A stretch of DNA of 64,000 nt from Apostichopus japonicus (lineage: Eukaryota > Echinodermata > Holothuroidea > Aspidochirotida > Stichopodidae). Numbering within the stretch: position 1 is the first letter of the stretch; every line of letters starts with the position of its first letter. The DNA lies in assembly GCF_037975245.1 (NCBI RefSeq), contig NC_092568.1, positions 22,966,501 through 23,030,500 on the forward strand. Reading direction: 5' to 3'. The notes below the pieces were generated by a model. That model had not been told where the DNA came from. It did no database searches and worked only from the letters and a program-made list of their open reading frames with translations. The position numbers and the translations under genes are program-made. Positions 13,601 through 26,570 of the stretch are shown in pieces.

Positions 13601-16600
13601 CTCCAACAATAGCCCAAAACAAGTTTTCTGAAGCATGAGAAAACGAGCCGGAAAAGTGTATATTCCTCAACAAAAGCTGAGAAAAATGAACGGAGATTTA
13701 TTCATCACAGTCATGATCAATGTTGATAAGATTTATCGAAGCCCTATACGTAATTAAGATAGCTACTTAACATTGTGGTTTATTAATATTAATATAATAA
13801 CAGTAATTCACTCGAACACAAATCAGGGAGTTGTCATGTTCGCTCATTTAGTTCACGTACAACCTGCGAACTGTATATACGCTCTTATCACTAAGGCTAA
13901 CATTTTACTGAGTGCTAGCGTTTTATTATTTAACCGTTCGAATTTAAATTATATAACAGTACAAAAATTAAATAATCAGAACTATAAGCCTTAAAGATCA
14001 TCGGTATTTCCCCCTCCCCACACACTCACCCCCACCCCACCCACATACAGCCAGATAGTGGTGGCTGATAATCAGTTTTGATCAAGCATTTTACTGTCAC
14101 CCTCAAAAGCATTTGTGACACAGAGACAAATGTCTGGCTGGACGCGCGTTAATGTGTTGGATTAACGTGGTAGAGTTAGGACCTCTTAAAGTTTTTCGTT
14201 TTGAAACAAAGTGAGTCATAATGAAGGCAATACTGACGACATTGAAGACATGAGACTTGTCAATATATTTTTTATTCCAAAATTACTAGGCCAATTATCA
14301 AGCAAGAAATTGAACAATAGTTATAGATTTGAATTAAGAGAAGACATGATCTTCCGGTTCAGCACAAACCATGAATATTGTACTTCCACCTACCTGGCAT
14401 TGCCAGAACAAAGGACACATGACAGATTATCATGTGTGTTTGTGTACGATACGGGTCTTAGAATGCATATAAAGTGTTATAATGCTTACCTCATTGGTAA
14501 AAGCTGAATTAATAGCATTATTTTCCCAACCCTATCAATAAAAGAGGAAACACAAATCAGCTGCATATAATGAAGGTTAAAAATGTCTAAATCAAGATTG
14601 TGTAAAAAATTACCTTAAATGTTATCATCAATAAAATATATTTATACTCCACACTCTCTTTTCTATAATCATTTCAATATATTATTAATGCGATATGCCC
14701 CTCCCCCACCCACCTCACATGGATGCACAGGGAGTAACTAGTAATATTTGACACATCACTGAGCTACAGATAACGTTAAATACAGTTCATTTGTAAATGC
14801 TGAAGTAGAGAACACAATTGAAATGCAGAACTAAAATGTAACGGTTTTTCATGAGTTATAAATGTTGATATACCGGTAACAGTTATCATTCCGTTTAGTG
14901 GATAGTTTGGGTAGCTTCCTTGGTTATGATAGACTATAGTGTGTGTTATGATTCCCCTCTATCCCCAAACCCACCACACCCCTCCTTGTTCACCTGTTAC
15001 TCTCTGGTTTAAGTTTTGTTTTGCTAGGAACTGTTTATCTGTTTGAGAGAAAAGAGCAGCCAAAAAAAATCCAAGATATGCCAAAGATTTTACATATTTA
15101 CAATTACATAAATTCTAAATTAAGAAGTATCAATGATCACATGACCGAATGAGATACATACCAAAGCCTGTATTAGTCCCACTGTGGTAGTTTTATTATC
15201 CATCATCGTCGTTCTAGCCTTGGCTTCAAGAATAACAATTTGAGGAACGAGCCATAATAGATAGATGAAAACCGACGGTGAAATGCTAGAGAAAACCGAA
15301 ACAGAGAAACGTTCATTTATGATAACTATAATATCAGTTAGGTTTGTTGACATATTCATTTTTACTGAAATCAATGTACATGAAAATTTCAAGAAATCCT
15401 CCATGCTCCATAATATCTTATATAACTTCTATCAACGGAAAACTAGAATAAAGCAAAAAAAAAAAAAAACACCAATCGATCTGTCTTGACACGGTTTGAT
15501 TTGTGCAATGTTATTTTTTATACTCGTGCATATACGCATATATCAGCAAGCGATCAGTTTAGCCAAGAAAGTGGTTGAATATTATATGAGAGGAGGAGGT
15601 TCTTGTTATATAATCATCTCTATCATATTATTATATACGGTAAGTTATTGCAGTGGACGTACATTGTTACTATATGAAATGGTTGGCTTTCTCTTTTGTG
15701 CCGAGTAAACTGGGGAAGACGATCAAACGACAGTTCGAGAATATTCTATAAACGTTATAATTTGGCAGACTAGTCTTAAAGGTTCTGCTGTTTAGACCCC
15801 AACTATAGCACGCTATTATGAAAGGATTCATGAAATTACGAAATCGACCTGCCTTAGTCGTAAAATGACCTCTTTTTACCAATTAGTCTGCAACGCCTGC
15901 CACATTATTTTCTTTGTATGAGGGTCTTTGTGTGAACGCTGTATGATTAACAATACTGTAGACATGAACATATTTCAACACAGTGTTTACGCAAAGAGCC
16001 TAATGGTGTTAAGAAGCTATGTAGGCTAATTTAGGAGCCTGAGGTCGATTTACGACCGTGGCAGGTCTATAACGTAATCACAAAACTTTGCAAGCGTTCT
16101 ATAAATTAATAATTTCTTGACCACAATCCAGTTATATAACGTTATTTGTCTGTTGGTTGACGATATAAAACTGCTACTTGTAAACTCAATAGTATTAACA
16201 CTTTAAATAAACAGCTTTCAACTATGCCTTTATAAAATATGGAAAACATAAATTGACATCTTTTCCGTTTAAGGGTTTATTAATTGCACTCGTATGATAA
16301 TAAGTAATTCATGTCAACTTACAGTTTGTTGTTGCCTAAAATTTATAATAGAATTGATTGAAGCAATCTTTCGTATATAGCTTCCCATGTTCATTGAACT
16401 GCAACAACATGAACTATTTGTTCACATAGTTTATATTTACACCTAACTAATAAGTAATTTGAGACTAAAAAATACAAATTTTGAGCTGATTTTAATGCAA
16501 GAGCACTGAAGTTGGTAAGTCGTCCACTTTACACGCTTATACTTGTAATCTGAGTGTTAAGTTTTTAATTACTTCTCACTTATGAATGCACTTATTCATA

Positions 16601-17488
16601 GATATGATCATATCGCTTTTTTTCTCTAACAATATCAATAAAATAATTTACAAAAAGAAAAGGAAAGGAGAAGCAGGGGAAAAATCTTAGCGACTTATCT
16701 ATTCATGACGTCATATGGGCCACGACAAAAGAGTTGGTAACGTATGTAGCTTAACTGATAGACACATGTGAAGTTTGTCGTGTTTGAATATCACTATAAA
16801 AAGCCTTAACGAATATGATTACTTAAATTAGCTACAGGGAAACAAGATTACTTTGGATTTGGAAATTTTGAATACCTATTTTTAACCCTAACACCTGTTT
16901 AACGGAATTATACAGTCGACTTTCAAAAACAGTAAAACTGTTCCTCTATTGAAGGAGGATAAAATGACATTTTACAGAGCATTATAATAAAAGAGATCTT
17001 CAATACCGCTATATCCTCTGAGAGGACATGTGTGCTTTATACCATTGAGATGTTACCCTCATAACATACTCATGTTAAAATATGTGCGAATAGAACAAAA
17101 ATCCACCTACGTTGAGAAGTATTAAATTATGATTACAAATTTAACAAAGAGAGAGGGCATTTTCAAAAACCATAGTACTAAAAACCAACTTATTAAATGA
17201 CATGTAAATAAACGTAAAGTGTAAACTACATTGACACTACACTTAGTTGTTGAGTTTTATTTGGTAATTCAATACATACCTTTTCCAATCCCCACCTTTG
17301 TTACACTTCATTGTGATGCAATATTCAAGCAGAGACACCAGTATAAAAAGTTCAAACCAGAAAATTCGCTTATCGACTAGCAATCCTGCCATAGTCACTG
17401 CGATGGATGCATGTACTGCGTATATTAAGCGTACTACCAAGGCCTGGGTTACCTTCAGACATCGAATAATATGTTCACAAACTGCCAT
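10660..17488 (-). CDS. TMEM26-like multi-pass membrane protein (paralogue 1), three coding exons
   Basis: Predicted exons on the minus strand are 17488-17280, 15285-15162 and 11322-10660 (stop TAG), giving 331 aa. Junctions read AAAAG|gtatgt, tctctag|C, GCTTTG|gtatgt and aacacag|CTATGG, with phases 2 then 0. The ATG at 17488 is the first in the open frame; a pyrimidine-rich acceptor-like site just upstream (near 17522) suggests a spliced 5' UTR or an earlier exon. Family landmarks are an N-terminal membrane segment (residues about 14-36), a second (43-60), the short exon-2 segment ISPSVFIYLLWLVP, then IGRMIGP followed by TRGQLSQ (residues about 135-152), and near the C-terminus FQDG (261-264) and FYTCKN. 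These follow the order of vertebrate TMEM26 (about 370 aa). A basic, Ser/Thr-rich loop (about 212-245) separates the helices. The FQDG motif lacks the usual following Pro-Phe. Function is poorly known in the family; a role here cannot be inferred. The family call is strong, exact ends less so. Confidence 0.82.
11323..15161 (-). other. Intron 2 of TMEM26-like paralogue 1
   Basis: Holds the dispersed fragment at 11800 and C-rich runs near 14010 and 14700. The plus-strand frame at 14211-14507 has no recognisable motif and was not called. Confidence 0.6.
11800..11855 (+). repeat. Dispersed repeat fragment, copy a
   Basis: TTTGGTTTTTGTGCCCA...CTGGGGTGACTTTTTTTCAA resembles the sequence at 30524-30571. 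It lies in intron 2 of TMEM26-like paralogue 1. Confidence 0.5.
15286..17279 (-). other. Intron 1 of TMEM26-like paralogue 1
   Basis: AT-rich, with no repeats or motifs that I can name. Confidence 0.6.
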
Positions 17489-17679
17489 TATCCAATCTCT
17501 AGAGATCCACAATGTCCAGAACTGGAGGGAAAAAAATTTGATCCGTCCTTGTTGATTCGGAGTAGATAGATAATTTAGCCTACCGTGACGACAAAAGCTA
17601 AAGAGAAACCATTCGATACATTACTTTAATAAATGAATGAGGGTGATAGATCATCAGCCTTATGAAATGTATCTTCATG

Positions 17680-17684
17680 ATCTA

Positions 17685-17715
<31 letters not shown>

Positions 17716-17745
17716 TTGTATATATATATATATATTTATATATAA
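17680..17745. repeat. (AT)n microsatellite, interrupted
   Basis: Mostly TATATA with TGTATA interruptions; open frames reading IYIYIY come from it. Confidence 0.9.
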
Positions 17746-17820
17746 TTATAACAAAGATTCAGATGTTCACTTCCTGCTGCAACAGTGCTCAATACATAGA
17801 ATATATAGCAAGTACATAAA

Positions 17821-18046
17821 ATAGTATACCTATACGGTAACTTACAGCCTGTTGTTACTCGAGTTTCACGCCTGCTAGGAAGAAATAAGGTCACATACAT
17901 GAATGTTTAAGTCCCTGCTAGGTAGAAATAAGGTCACATACATGAATGTATATAGTCCAGTTGTCTGATGATCGCCGCACACTGCAGGCGTGAAACTCGG
18001 ATACTCGAATATCAACATGATGTAAGTTACCGTATAGGTATACTAT
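17821..18046. mobile_element. Short hairpin MITE with 26-bp perfect terminal inverted repeats
   Basis: The ends (17821-17846 and 18021-18046, starting ATAGTATACCTATACGG) are perfect inverted repeats of 26 bp. A second inverted pair inside is CGAGTTTCACGCCTGC (near 17859) against GCAGGCGTGAAACTCG (near 17984). Between them a 35-bp segment, CTGCTAGG.AGAAATAAGG and onward, is present twice in direct orientation. There is no ORF. The element sits in AT-rich microsatellite DNA and no clear target duplication is visible. Confidence 0.65.
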
Positions 18047-21000
18047 ATATATTATATCTATCTATATATATAAATAAATAGTTAATATCACATTATACTT
18101 ACACAGATACGTACAGCATACTATTTATATATGCAGTTGTATATTATATAGATATAGTATTACACATTACACAGATACGTACCGCATACTAGATGGAAGT
18201 TTTCGATATTAACTGCAAAGTTGGATATCGTTTGAGAGGCTATAAAATGGTAAATAGATGTGTAAAATGCCAACAGAAATTAAAAGTAATTCCCAGAGGT
18301 AACATAAAAATGAGAAATGAGAAATTTCTACTCGGTCCAGTAACCTCTCCAGTTATGAGACAGAAATATGTTAAATACATAGTTTAAGCAGCCTTTATCA
18401 TGTGTAATTGTTATTGATCTGTCAAGGCTCAAAAGCTAACGATCTGTAACTCGAAAGGAACAGAAAGTCTATATTAGTTTGAAAGAAGCATTTGTATAAG
18501 TTATAACATTACTGAATACCATTACCGGGTTAAATCATCAACTTTTATGAAAGTGCAGTGAATCTTTGGATATTGCATCTTTCGAGGAAATTTAAGTGTA
18601 TTTCGTGGTTTAATTTTTGTGTGAGGAAATAACATCATTAAAGAAGCTAAAAATTAGGAATTTTCAATATGTATTTGCTCATCGCATCATAGCTACAAAC
18701 GCTTTCTTGAAAACATTAATACTTTACTGTTAACTCGATATTTTCCTTTCGTAATGAGTACGAAGAGTCATTGGATCACCTCTGTTGACAATGTAGAGGG
18801 GTAGCTGATGTATGAAATAACATTTATATAGAAATATTCAAGTCCAAAGTTGAAATTAATTATGAAAATGTTTGCTTTGGCTATCATCAGGACATAATGA
18901 GGTGGTATAGTTTCACAGTTGTAATGTGTGAAATATGACATATATTGTTGCAAGATGACCGATGAATACGTTACCAGCTTTCCAAACATTTGAATATTAG
19001 TTATAGGTTTTCACCTGAATGTTCAATTGTTTATACTTATTGTCAAAAAGAACCAAACAAGTGAAAACAGTTTAACAGACTCAATGTGCTTCATACGTAA
19101 CAGTTTGGCTTCTGCAACCGGTAAACAATATATGAGAAGTTTTAAAAGTACTTTCATGGAGCTCTTTACTATCCAAATTGTTCTCAGATACTTTTAAGGA
19201 CACACAAGATGACTGCATGAATGTCCCAGTGAGAAAAGTTTCCTCGAATGATGTAATAAAAACAGTTTAATTATTTTGACCAAAGGTGACCATATTTAAA
19301 TATCTAGTATATTTGGGGACAATACAGCATACCTTTAAGCTAAAAAAAAATACATAATATACATTAAACCCGTTGAATTGTAACCAATCGTAGATACGCA
19401 CATACGGAGACAATTGCTAAATTATCTTAATATACTCTGTTATCTTCCAACAAACTGTGTATGAATTAGTGCGTGACATTGGTTTTGCCGATAACAGGTA
19501 CATTAAACCATCGATTCTCTTCGATCTTTAATCACGAAGATAATTCCACGTCTAATGCAAGCAATTTTTACCTTAGTTTATTTCAGATATACGCAATGAT
19601 GAGACATACAGGTATAGTTTGACGGAGCATCTAATATAATCTAAAACAAAAAGTGGCGAATATTTCAAAGTAGTTAGCACGGAAACTAAATCGAGTGAAC
19701 TCCTAAACATTGATTATACAGCCTACCATAAATTAATCTGATTTATCATTTTTAATTAACATGCAAAGTCATTTCCTGAAATGCATTTGCCTGTCAATGT
19801 GTATTTAAAGGAAAGTATTTCAAACCTCATTATCATAGTTAACTAATGTGATATAAAGCTCCTTACTATATGATAAACTAATTCTACACACTGCTTCATT
19901 ATACGCTTAGCAGATATCACGGTTTTGATGTTCTTTCGTAATATAGGTGACACCAAGTTGTCAGTACTAATAGAACTATTTGTTACTTTTAAGTAATTTA
20001 TTAAGTCGTTGACTTGAAAGTACTTGACGAAATAGCAGAACCTTGTTATGGCTTTTAAAACATATATAACCTTAATCAAAATGAACTAGAAGAGTTGTTC
20101 GTATAAGAAGTACCTTTTTAACACAGGATAATAACGATGATTGTGTTAGATACTCCTTTAAGCTTATCGGTATACAAAGAAAAATATAAAATATAAAATG
20201 TTCTGAAAACACATTTTGTTTATCAGGAACGGAGTGTTTTGCTAGCAAATAATCTTCTTGGTGGCTTTCGATTTGACATCTTAAATTAGTTTGCATAATT
20301 TTGACCAATTGATAAAAAATATGACTGCATTCTAACGTTTGTTTGTTATTTGAATGTGTTATGTATCGATCATAGTCTATTTGAAGATGTTTCAAGTTTT
20401 AAATGTTCATCTTGACATATCATTTACTATATGATCTACTCACTTTTATTTGAACGATCGATATAATCTGTCGAAACAGAATATTTCATAATTTGATTAT
20501 TTTTTAGAAAAATATAGGATAAACAGTCAACTTATATACCGATTACATACCGTTGTCTTTGGTATAGTGTACGTTTTCTTCATCAAATATTTCATTCGTC
20601 AAATATTTCATTCGTCAAATATTTCATTCGTCAAATGAGCGTAACACTTAATAGCATTGTTCGTTTTCTTTATTTCATGTTATACTACAAATGTTTAAAA
20701 TCTTGACAAATTTTATCCTTCTGTCATTCTATTTTGATTTATTTACTATGAATTTCGCTTGTTGTTGTTATTGTTTTTTACTCTTTGTTCTACCCATCTA
20801 CAAGTTTTGTGTTCCCTGTTTTCTTGTATCTATATATGCTACATTTTGATTGTTCGTAACTTGTAGTAATCGTGACTCATTTAATATTCCATTCTTATTT
20901 AAACAAAATGAATATTTAATTTACTTTTGCAATCAAACAAAATGAGGTGAAACAATATGTTCCCTTTTCGTTCAAACATTTTCAGCACCATATAGCTTAA

Positions 21001-23820
21001 CCATATATCACACTTCCATAGCTGACGTACCTACCCTATATGCATGCCATGCAATAATCTAACTAATGAAGACAATACCAAACTTGAGCTGCTGGTGGAG
21101 GGTATAATGTAGCAGCTATTTGTACGTAAAAGACAAGAAAGAAAACATAATGATGGTTCACAGACTATTGCGTCAATATATCGAGTACATGTGTCGAAAA
21201 GGTACATGGAACCATATGTTTGCTTAAGTTTATCAATATTTTGTTAACCTCCCTTACCCGCCCCAGATAAACTTCTCCTAACCAAGATCCCACTCGTGTA
21301 ACAGGCTGAAAAGGTACTCACCAATGTCCAAAAAACAAACGTCCCTAATTATATCCAGCTAACATCTTCAAGGATCTAAGATCACTAATGAGATCTGTTT
21401 GTTGTCGATGACGACATTGAGAAAGTACACATTAGAAAATTCCACGTACAACGCGCGAACTACTTGTTGAAATCCTTGGTATGGTTACTCTGATGTTCTC
21501 ATTTAGACGACAATGTTTCATATAATTCGTGTGGACAATTTTCAATACATAAAACATAGCGACTCTTTCACAATAAAAGTATGAAACAAGAGGCAATACT
21601 CGGCAACAATTATTCGCTTTGTTTATTACTTTATAATCCTACGAGAATTCTAAAGAGAATTGTTGAGATGTGTTTATGCAAAGAGGTAATTATGAATTCA
21701 TTTAAATGAAACTTCCGTTTTGCTGCTAAAGGGATATGCTTATCAAGTTGAATGAACGAGAGATGCAGTAAGGAAAAGAATGGCTTTAATAAGAAATCCT
21801 CCATCCCAAAAATGAAAGGAATAATCATGTACGTTGTTAATTCTTCTTGCCATAAAACCACCATTTAGGTGGGACCATTCGGTTGATGGTCCGTTAATAT
21901 GATACAAAAATGGGTGGGGATGTATTGTCTTCATTGAAGTTACGTATTGACAAAGTTACGGAAGTTTTTACTATGTTTGCTATTAAATTAGTTAATTATA
22001 CATACTGCAATGTTTTCTACACAACATTTGGCCTTCGTCAAAAGGTGCAAGCTTTATTGAAAATTTCTCAAGATGATTAAATATGCATTAAGTTTTCGAA
22101 TTTATTACTTCAGAAAGTGATCAGTGCTGACCGAGTCTCCGTTTACCTCAGCTCTGTAGGCACAGTATGTGTGGGAAATCCGAACTATTACGGAATCAAC
22201 TAATTATGTAGTGTTATAGAAAGATATGTACACACGTCAACAGCACGATTTCACAGGTTTACAATATAATGTATACACGCAATTCGCGTATGTACAACAA
22301 GTATATAAGCGTAATGTGTACACGTATGTATACAAGTATATAAACGTAAATACTTACCTTGCCTAAATTTGTTATAACTGTGCACATACCTAATATTAGT
22401 GTAATGCTGAAATCATAAAGGCGCTGCGACGTTTTTGCCAACGGTATGGATAGGGGTATGGGACTCCCCCAACTCTCTTGTCTCTTCCCCCGCTAACATT
22501 GATAACCGTTTAGACTATAGTATATGGTAGCTCTCATTCAGTACTTGTTATCTCAGTATTGCAAGAAGCTATACAGCTGTCTTAGATGATGAACGTTTGC
22601 ATACATTTTAATTTGATATGAAAATTTTAATTCGATATGTTGAAGACCGTTAAAAGCCACGCTCATCAGTGCAGATTGTATCTTATGCCACTTTTTATTT
22701 TTGAGAAATGAATCTTTAAGCATATGTGTTTCATCAATTAAAGTAGCTGGACAACTAAGTCTATGATTTCTATGACCTCAAATGACATATTGTTTACAAT
22801 GCACGCATGCATGGCATGATTGGGTGCTTTGTTGATCACATGGAGTTGACAGGATATCATCGTATGTTAAGGAGCCCAACCAAATTACCTGACAAGCTTT
22901 GTTGCTTTTCATGAATATCTCTGTATTTCAGTGGAAATTCCTTCGCGGTAATAACAGCATGGTATATTTACCATTCGCACAACCAAAACATTACTCACCA
23001 ATAATAGTTGTTTGTGTATTTTCAAAGGAATAATATAGCTTTTCAGAGTTTACAATTGCTCTGTAATACGATAAAAGAGTAGAAAAGCTTAATATGTTCT
23101 TTGTTCCGTTTCATTTCGGCAGCCTGTTGCACTTCCGAATAAAGTAAGATCAGATACTACAATAATGCAAACTAAATAAAGCTTTGATTGATCCACAAAC
23201 GTTTAGACCATGCGACACTTTAATATACGAAACATCACGTAACTATATACTACACATAAAAAAAAAAACCCAGATTACTAAGTCAGTATTAACAATAGTT
23301 CATCGTGTGATCAATTCGTATAGATTATATTTATATACTATCATAACACTATGAGTTCATTTTCTGTAGTGTGATAAGTTTCTGACTGCATCTGTCTAAA
23401 TCAACTTCAAAATGGAGATTCACGTGCCGCTGTTTCTTATATGTAAGGCTTGTAAAGTCGTTAAGTCTCTGATGGATTGACTTTTGTCTACCATGTCACA
23501 CTTTAATATTCAATGTCTAGTAGAAGCTACCTTCTACCATGACTTTCCAAGTGTCATTTATACGTGCATGGCTTAGAAAACTGTTTCAAGCACGGGTCTT
23601 GATGAAAATAAATTGATGGTGAGGTAAAAAAAAACTGACAAAAACCAAGGCGGTTATGAGTTTGAATAATTATGAACTAAACCAGGCCCAGTGAGAAGGT
23701 ATATTATGAAGTTCAGATAAATCACCTACTTTTCCACATTCACGAAATTAAATATCCATGGAAATGTTGTGTAATGGACGTATGCGGTGGAAATGCACTT
23801 TTTGTTTAGGCTAATATGCA
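18047..23820. other. Gene-free stretch
   Basis: AT-rich DNA with the 16-bp tandem repeat at 20584. A weak similarity between 18770-18970 and 26990-27210 (GTGTGARATATGACR and neighbours) hints at an old repeat. No gene seen. Confidence 0.5.
20584..20636. repeat. 16-bp tandem repeat, three copies
   Basis: Three perfect copies of CAAATATTTCATTCGT followed by a partial CAAAT. Confidence 0.9.
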
Positions 23821-23893
23821 CCTGTCGGAAATATACTCTTACAATTCAGTCCAACTGTGATAATAAGCTTGGATGTAAAACAAAAACAGCCTG

Positions 23894-23975
23894 TTGGGAC
23901 AATTTCCTAATGCTTAATACCACTGTAAACTGTACACCAATATCATGCCTTCAAAGCACTGGTATTGTCAGTAAA
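23894..23975. repeat. Inverted repeat arm flanking the plus-strand LINE (left)
   Basis: TTGGGACAATTT (near 23894) and CTTCAAAGCACTGGTATTGT (near 23949) recur on the reverse strand at 26148-26216 as TTGGGACAATTTTC and CTTCAGAGCACTCGTATTGT. The LINE therefore lies between the arms of an older inverted repeat. Confidence 0.55.
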
Positions 23976-23984
23976 AATATTTTT

Positions 23985-26096
23985 GTCAGGTAAAATATTC
24001 TCTATCGTAAGTATATTGATCATCTGTCTCATGCAAGACGTGCAAATCTTGCAAAGTATAGATGCATCCTTAACAAATCTATTAGATATGCTTAGATATG
24101 CTAAGTCTTCCTATTACAGAAGTATTCTTGATGCTAATAAATTCTCTCCTCGAAAAACATGGGCTACACTAAACGAACTCCTAAATATGAAAAAGGAAGA
24201 GTAGTCCAGATATTAATAACCTTGTTCACAACAATACATCGATTAGTGATGACGCTGCTAACGACTACTTCATAAATACAGGAAAAAAACTCGGAGAAAA
24301 CATTCACTGCAACTCTGACGCTAACCAGTTTATGGATACTGATTCGCCGCAAACCATTCTTCTTTCTCCTGTTACCGATGAAGAAATACTCAAAGGGATC
24401 AACTCTTTGAACGATGGTAAATCTCCCGGTATTGATGGAATCATTCCTAATGTCTTGAAATCAATTTGTCATGTCATAGTCCTCATTTTGTCTTATATTT
24501 TCAATCTTGTGCTCTCCTCTGGTAGGCTATCTACCCTGATGGCCTTAAAGTAGCTAAGGTTGTCACAATTTTTAAAAAGGGTGATCACAAACTTCCTGAA
24601 AACTATCGCCCTATAAGCTTATTACGCTGTTTCAACAAATTACTTGAAAGAATAATTGAAAAACGTCTACGTGACTATTGGAATAAGTATGATATCCTCT
24701 CTGATTTTCAGTTTGGCTTCAGGAAAGTTCATTACCCTAGTCATGCTATTCTTGAAACGTTACATTGTATTCGTTCATACTTAGACAAGGGTGAACATGT
24801 TATATGTCTTTACTTATCCGAAGAAGGCGTTTGATACCGTCGATCATAAACTTCTCCTTAAAATGCTTTATGCATACGGCATTCGTGGAAAGAAATATGA
24901 TGTCATGTTCAGCTACCTATGTTAAATGGTATTTTATCTTACCAGTGTATTATTAATACTGACGTTCCTCAGGGGTCAGTGTTGGGACCATTGTTATTTC
25001 TTATTTATGTCGATATTAGTAACGTACTTCCTAACGATCATTTGGGGCTCTTTGCTGACGACACCAACATGCGTGTCCATCACACAAATTGTGTAAACCT
25101 TCAGTCCAAGGCCAAAGCGACTTTAGGGAAACAAAAACATTGGTTTGACGCAAACAGACTTACACTACACCTTGGCAAAACCAATGACACAGTATTTCAC
25201 TGTAGAGAGCATGATTTCCATCCCTGCCCAGATTCCTTTACTCTTAATAGTACTCACATCTGTAGAACAACTTGTGCCAAATACTTGGGGGTTCTTATTG
25301 AAGATAAACTGACCTTCAAGCCACATATAGATGACCTTTGCAACAGCCTTATCAAGTACACAGGCATTTTCTATCGCCTTAGATATTCACGTCCACTCAC
25401 GGTCGCTCTCCAGATTTACTATGCACTAGTCTACTCTAGGATATCCTACGGTGTGGAAACGTATGGTATGACCAATATTTCCCTTCTTAAGCCTTTAAAA
25501 GTTCTACAAAATAGAATTATAAAAACTATCACGTTCAGCCACTGGCGTTTTCCTGCTAACACTATCTGCACAGTAATCTTGGTAGTCCTCAAAGTCAACG
25601 ATGTTCATATTTTCAAAATGTGTACTTTTGCTTACAAATACGTTGACAATGCACTGCCTCGTGTCTTTCGAAATATTGTACACCCAAGATTTGGGTCAGA
25701 TATCCCAAACGTCACGAGAACAAAATTAATGTACTATTCTCTGTCACTAGACACCGCTCTAAACATGGAAAGTTTCTGCTAAACAATTACTGTTATAAAA
25801 TATGGGAATAATCTCCCAACTGGTATTACTATTAGACATTCGAAATCATGTGCTTCATTTAAGTATCAACTAAAGAGTTATCTAACTTCCAAGTACCGTG
25901 ATTGATATTATTGTCAATTTTGTTTTGTACATTTTGTTTTTCTTTCTTACTTTGTTCTGTTATTTTCTTTCTTTTTCTTTAGGGTTACTAGCTTTGATAA
26001 ACATTTTATGTTTTTTCTAGTATCCTGTATATACCATCACTGCACTGTTTTTGTATATGTATATGCGAAATATATTAACTGAACTGAACTGAACAG
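23985..26096 (+). mobile_element. 5'-truncated, frameshifted CR1/L2/jockey-like non-LTR retrotransposon
   Basis: The plus strand carries the second half of a LINE ORF2 in several frames. Order seen: SYYRSILDANKFSPRKTWATL, DEEILKGINSLNDGKSPGIDG, NYRPISLLRCFNKLLERIIE, FGFR, KAFDTVDHKLLLKML, PQGSVLGPLLFLIYVD and the active site FADDT, then KYLGVLIEDKLTFKPHI and YYALVYSRISYGVETYG. Frame changes occur near 24.2, 24.54, 24.82 and 24.9 kb. The last 287 codons (24919-25782) remain open. The 3' end has a short tandem tail, ACTGA repeated to about 26095, as in CR1/L2-type elements, and no poly(A). No endonuclease is present, so the copy is 5'-truncated. Confidence 0.85.
24919..25782 (+). pseudogene. 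LINE reverse transcriptase, C-terminal half (open 287-codon fragment)
   Basis: The longest intact piece of the plus-strand LINE. It contains DVPQGSVLGPLLFLIYVD, the catalytic FADDT box at about residues 48-52, the thumb region and the YSRISYGVETYG segment. The upstream frame with the other catalytic Asp (KAFDTVDH) lies in a different frame, so it cannot be an active enzyme. The annotated first Met is only the first start triplet in the frame. Confidence 0.8.
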
Positions 26097-26147
26097 TACA
26101 AACAGTTCCTTACGGTTCCGTTGATCTGGTAGAAACATGATATTCAT

Positions 26148-26222
26148 ACTGCTCGTACAGACAATACGAGTGCTCTGAAGCGGGACTTCACGCTACAGTA
26201 TAGAGAAAATTGTCCCAACTGG
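26148..26222. repeat. Inverted repeat arm flanking the plus-strand LINE (right)
   Basis: Reverse-strand partner of 23894-23975. The spacing between the two shared blocks is about 20 bases shorter than in the left arm. It lies between the LINE tail and the 133-bp tandem repeats. Confidence 0.55.
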
Positions 26223-26233
26223 CTGGAAAAAAT

Positions 26234-26570
26234 GGACACGATGAATATTTATTATTTGTGACGTCATTGAGGGAGCATTTCATGTCGGATATACTGGCTA
26301 TTACGGATATACCCTTATACAATTGAGCAAAAACTGTGATAATGAGCTTGGATGTAAGTAAAAAATGAACACGATGAATATTCATTCAGTGTGAAGTCAA
26401 TGAAGAAGAGTTTCCTGTCGGATATCCTATGGAGCTATAACGGATATACTCTTACAATATTGAGCAAAAACTGCGATAATAAGCTTGGATGTAAAAAAAA
26501 GAATTGATCAAGATTAATATTCATGTATATTCATTAAGTGTGACATCAATGAAGAAATGTGGGATTAATG
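26234..26570 (+). repeat. About 2.5 tandem copies of a 133-139-bp repeat
   Basis: Units begin at 26234, 26367 and about 26506. Shared blocks include ACGATGAATATT, CTGTCGGATAT, ACGGATATACYCTTA, GAGCAAAAACTG and GATAATRAGCTTGGATGTA. A related fragment (CCTGTCGGAAATATACTCTTA through AAGCTTGGATGTAAAA) is at 23822-23882, on the other side of the plus-strand LINE. Confidence 0.7.
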
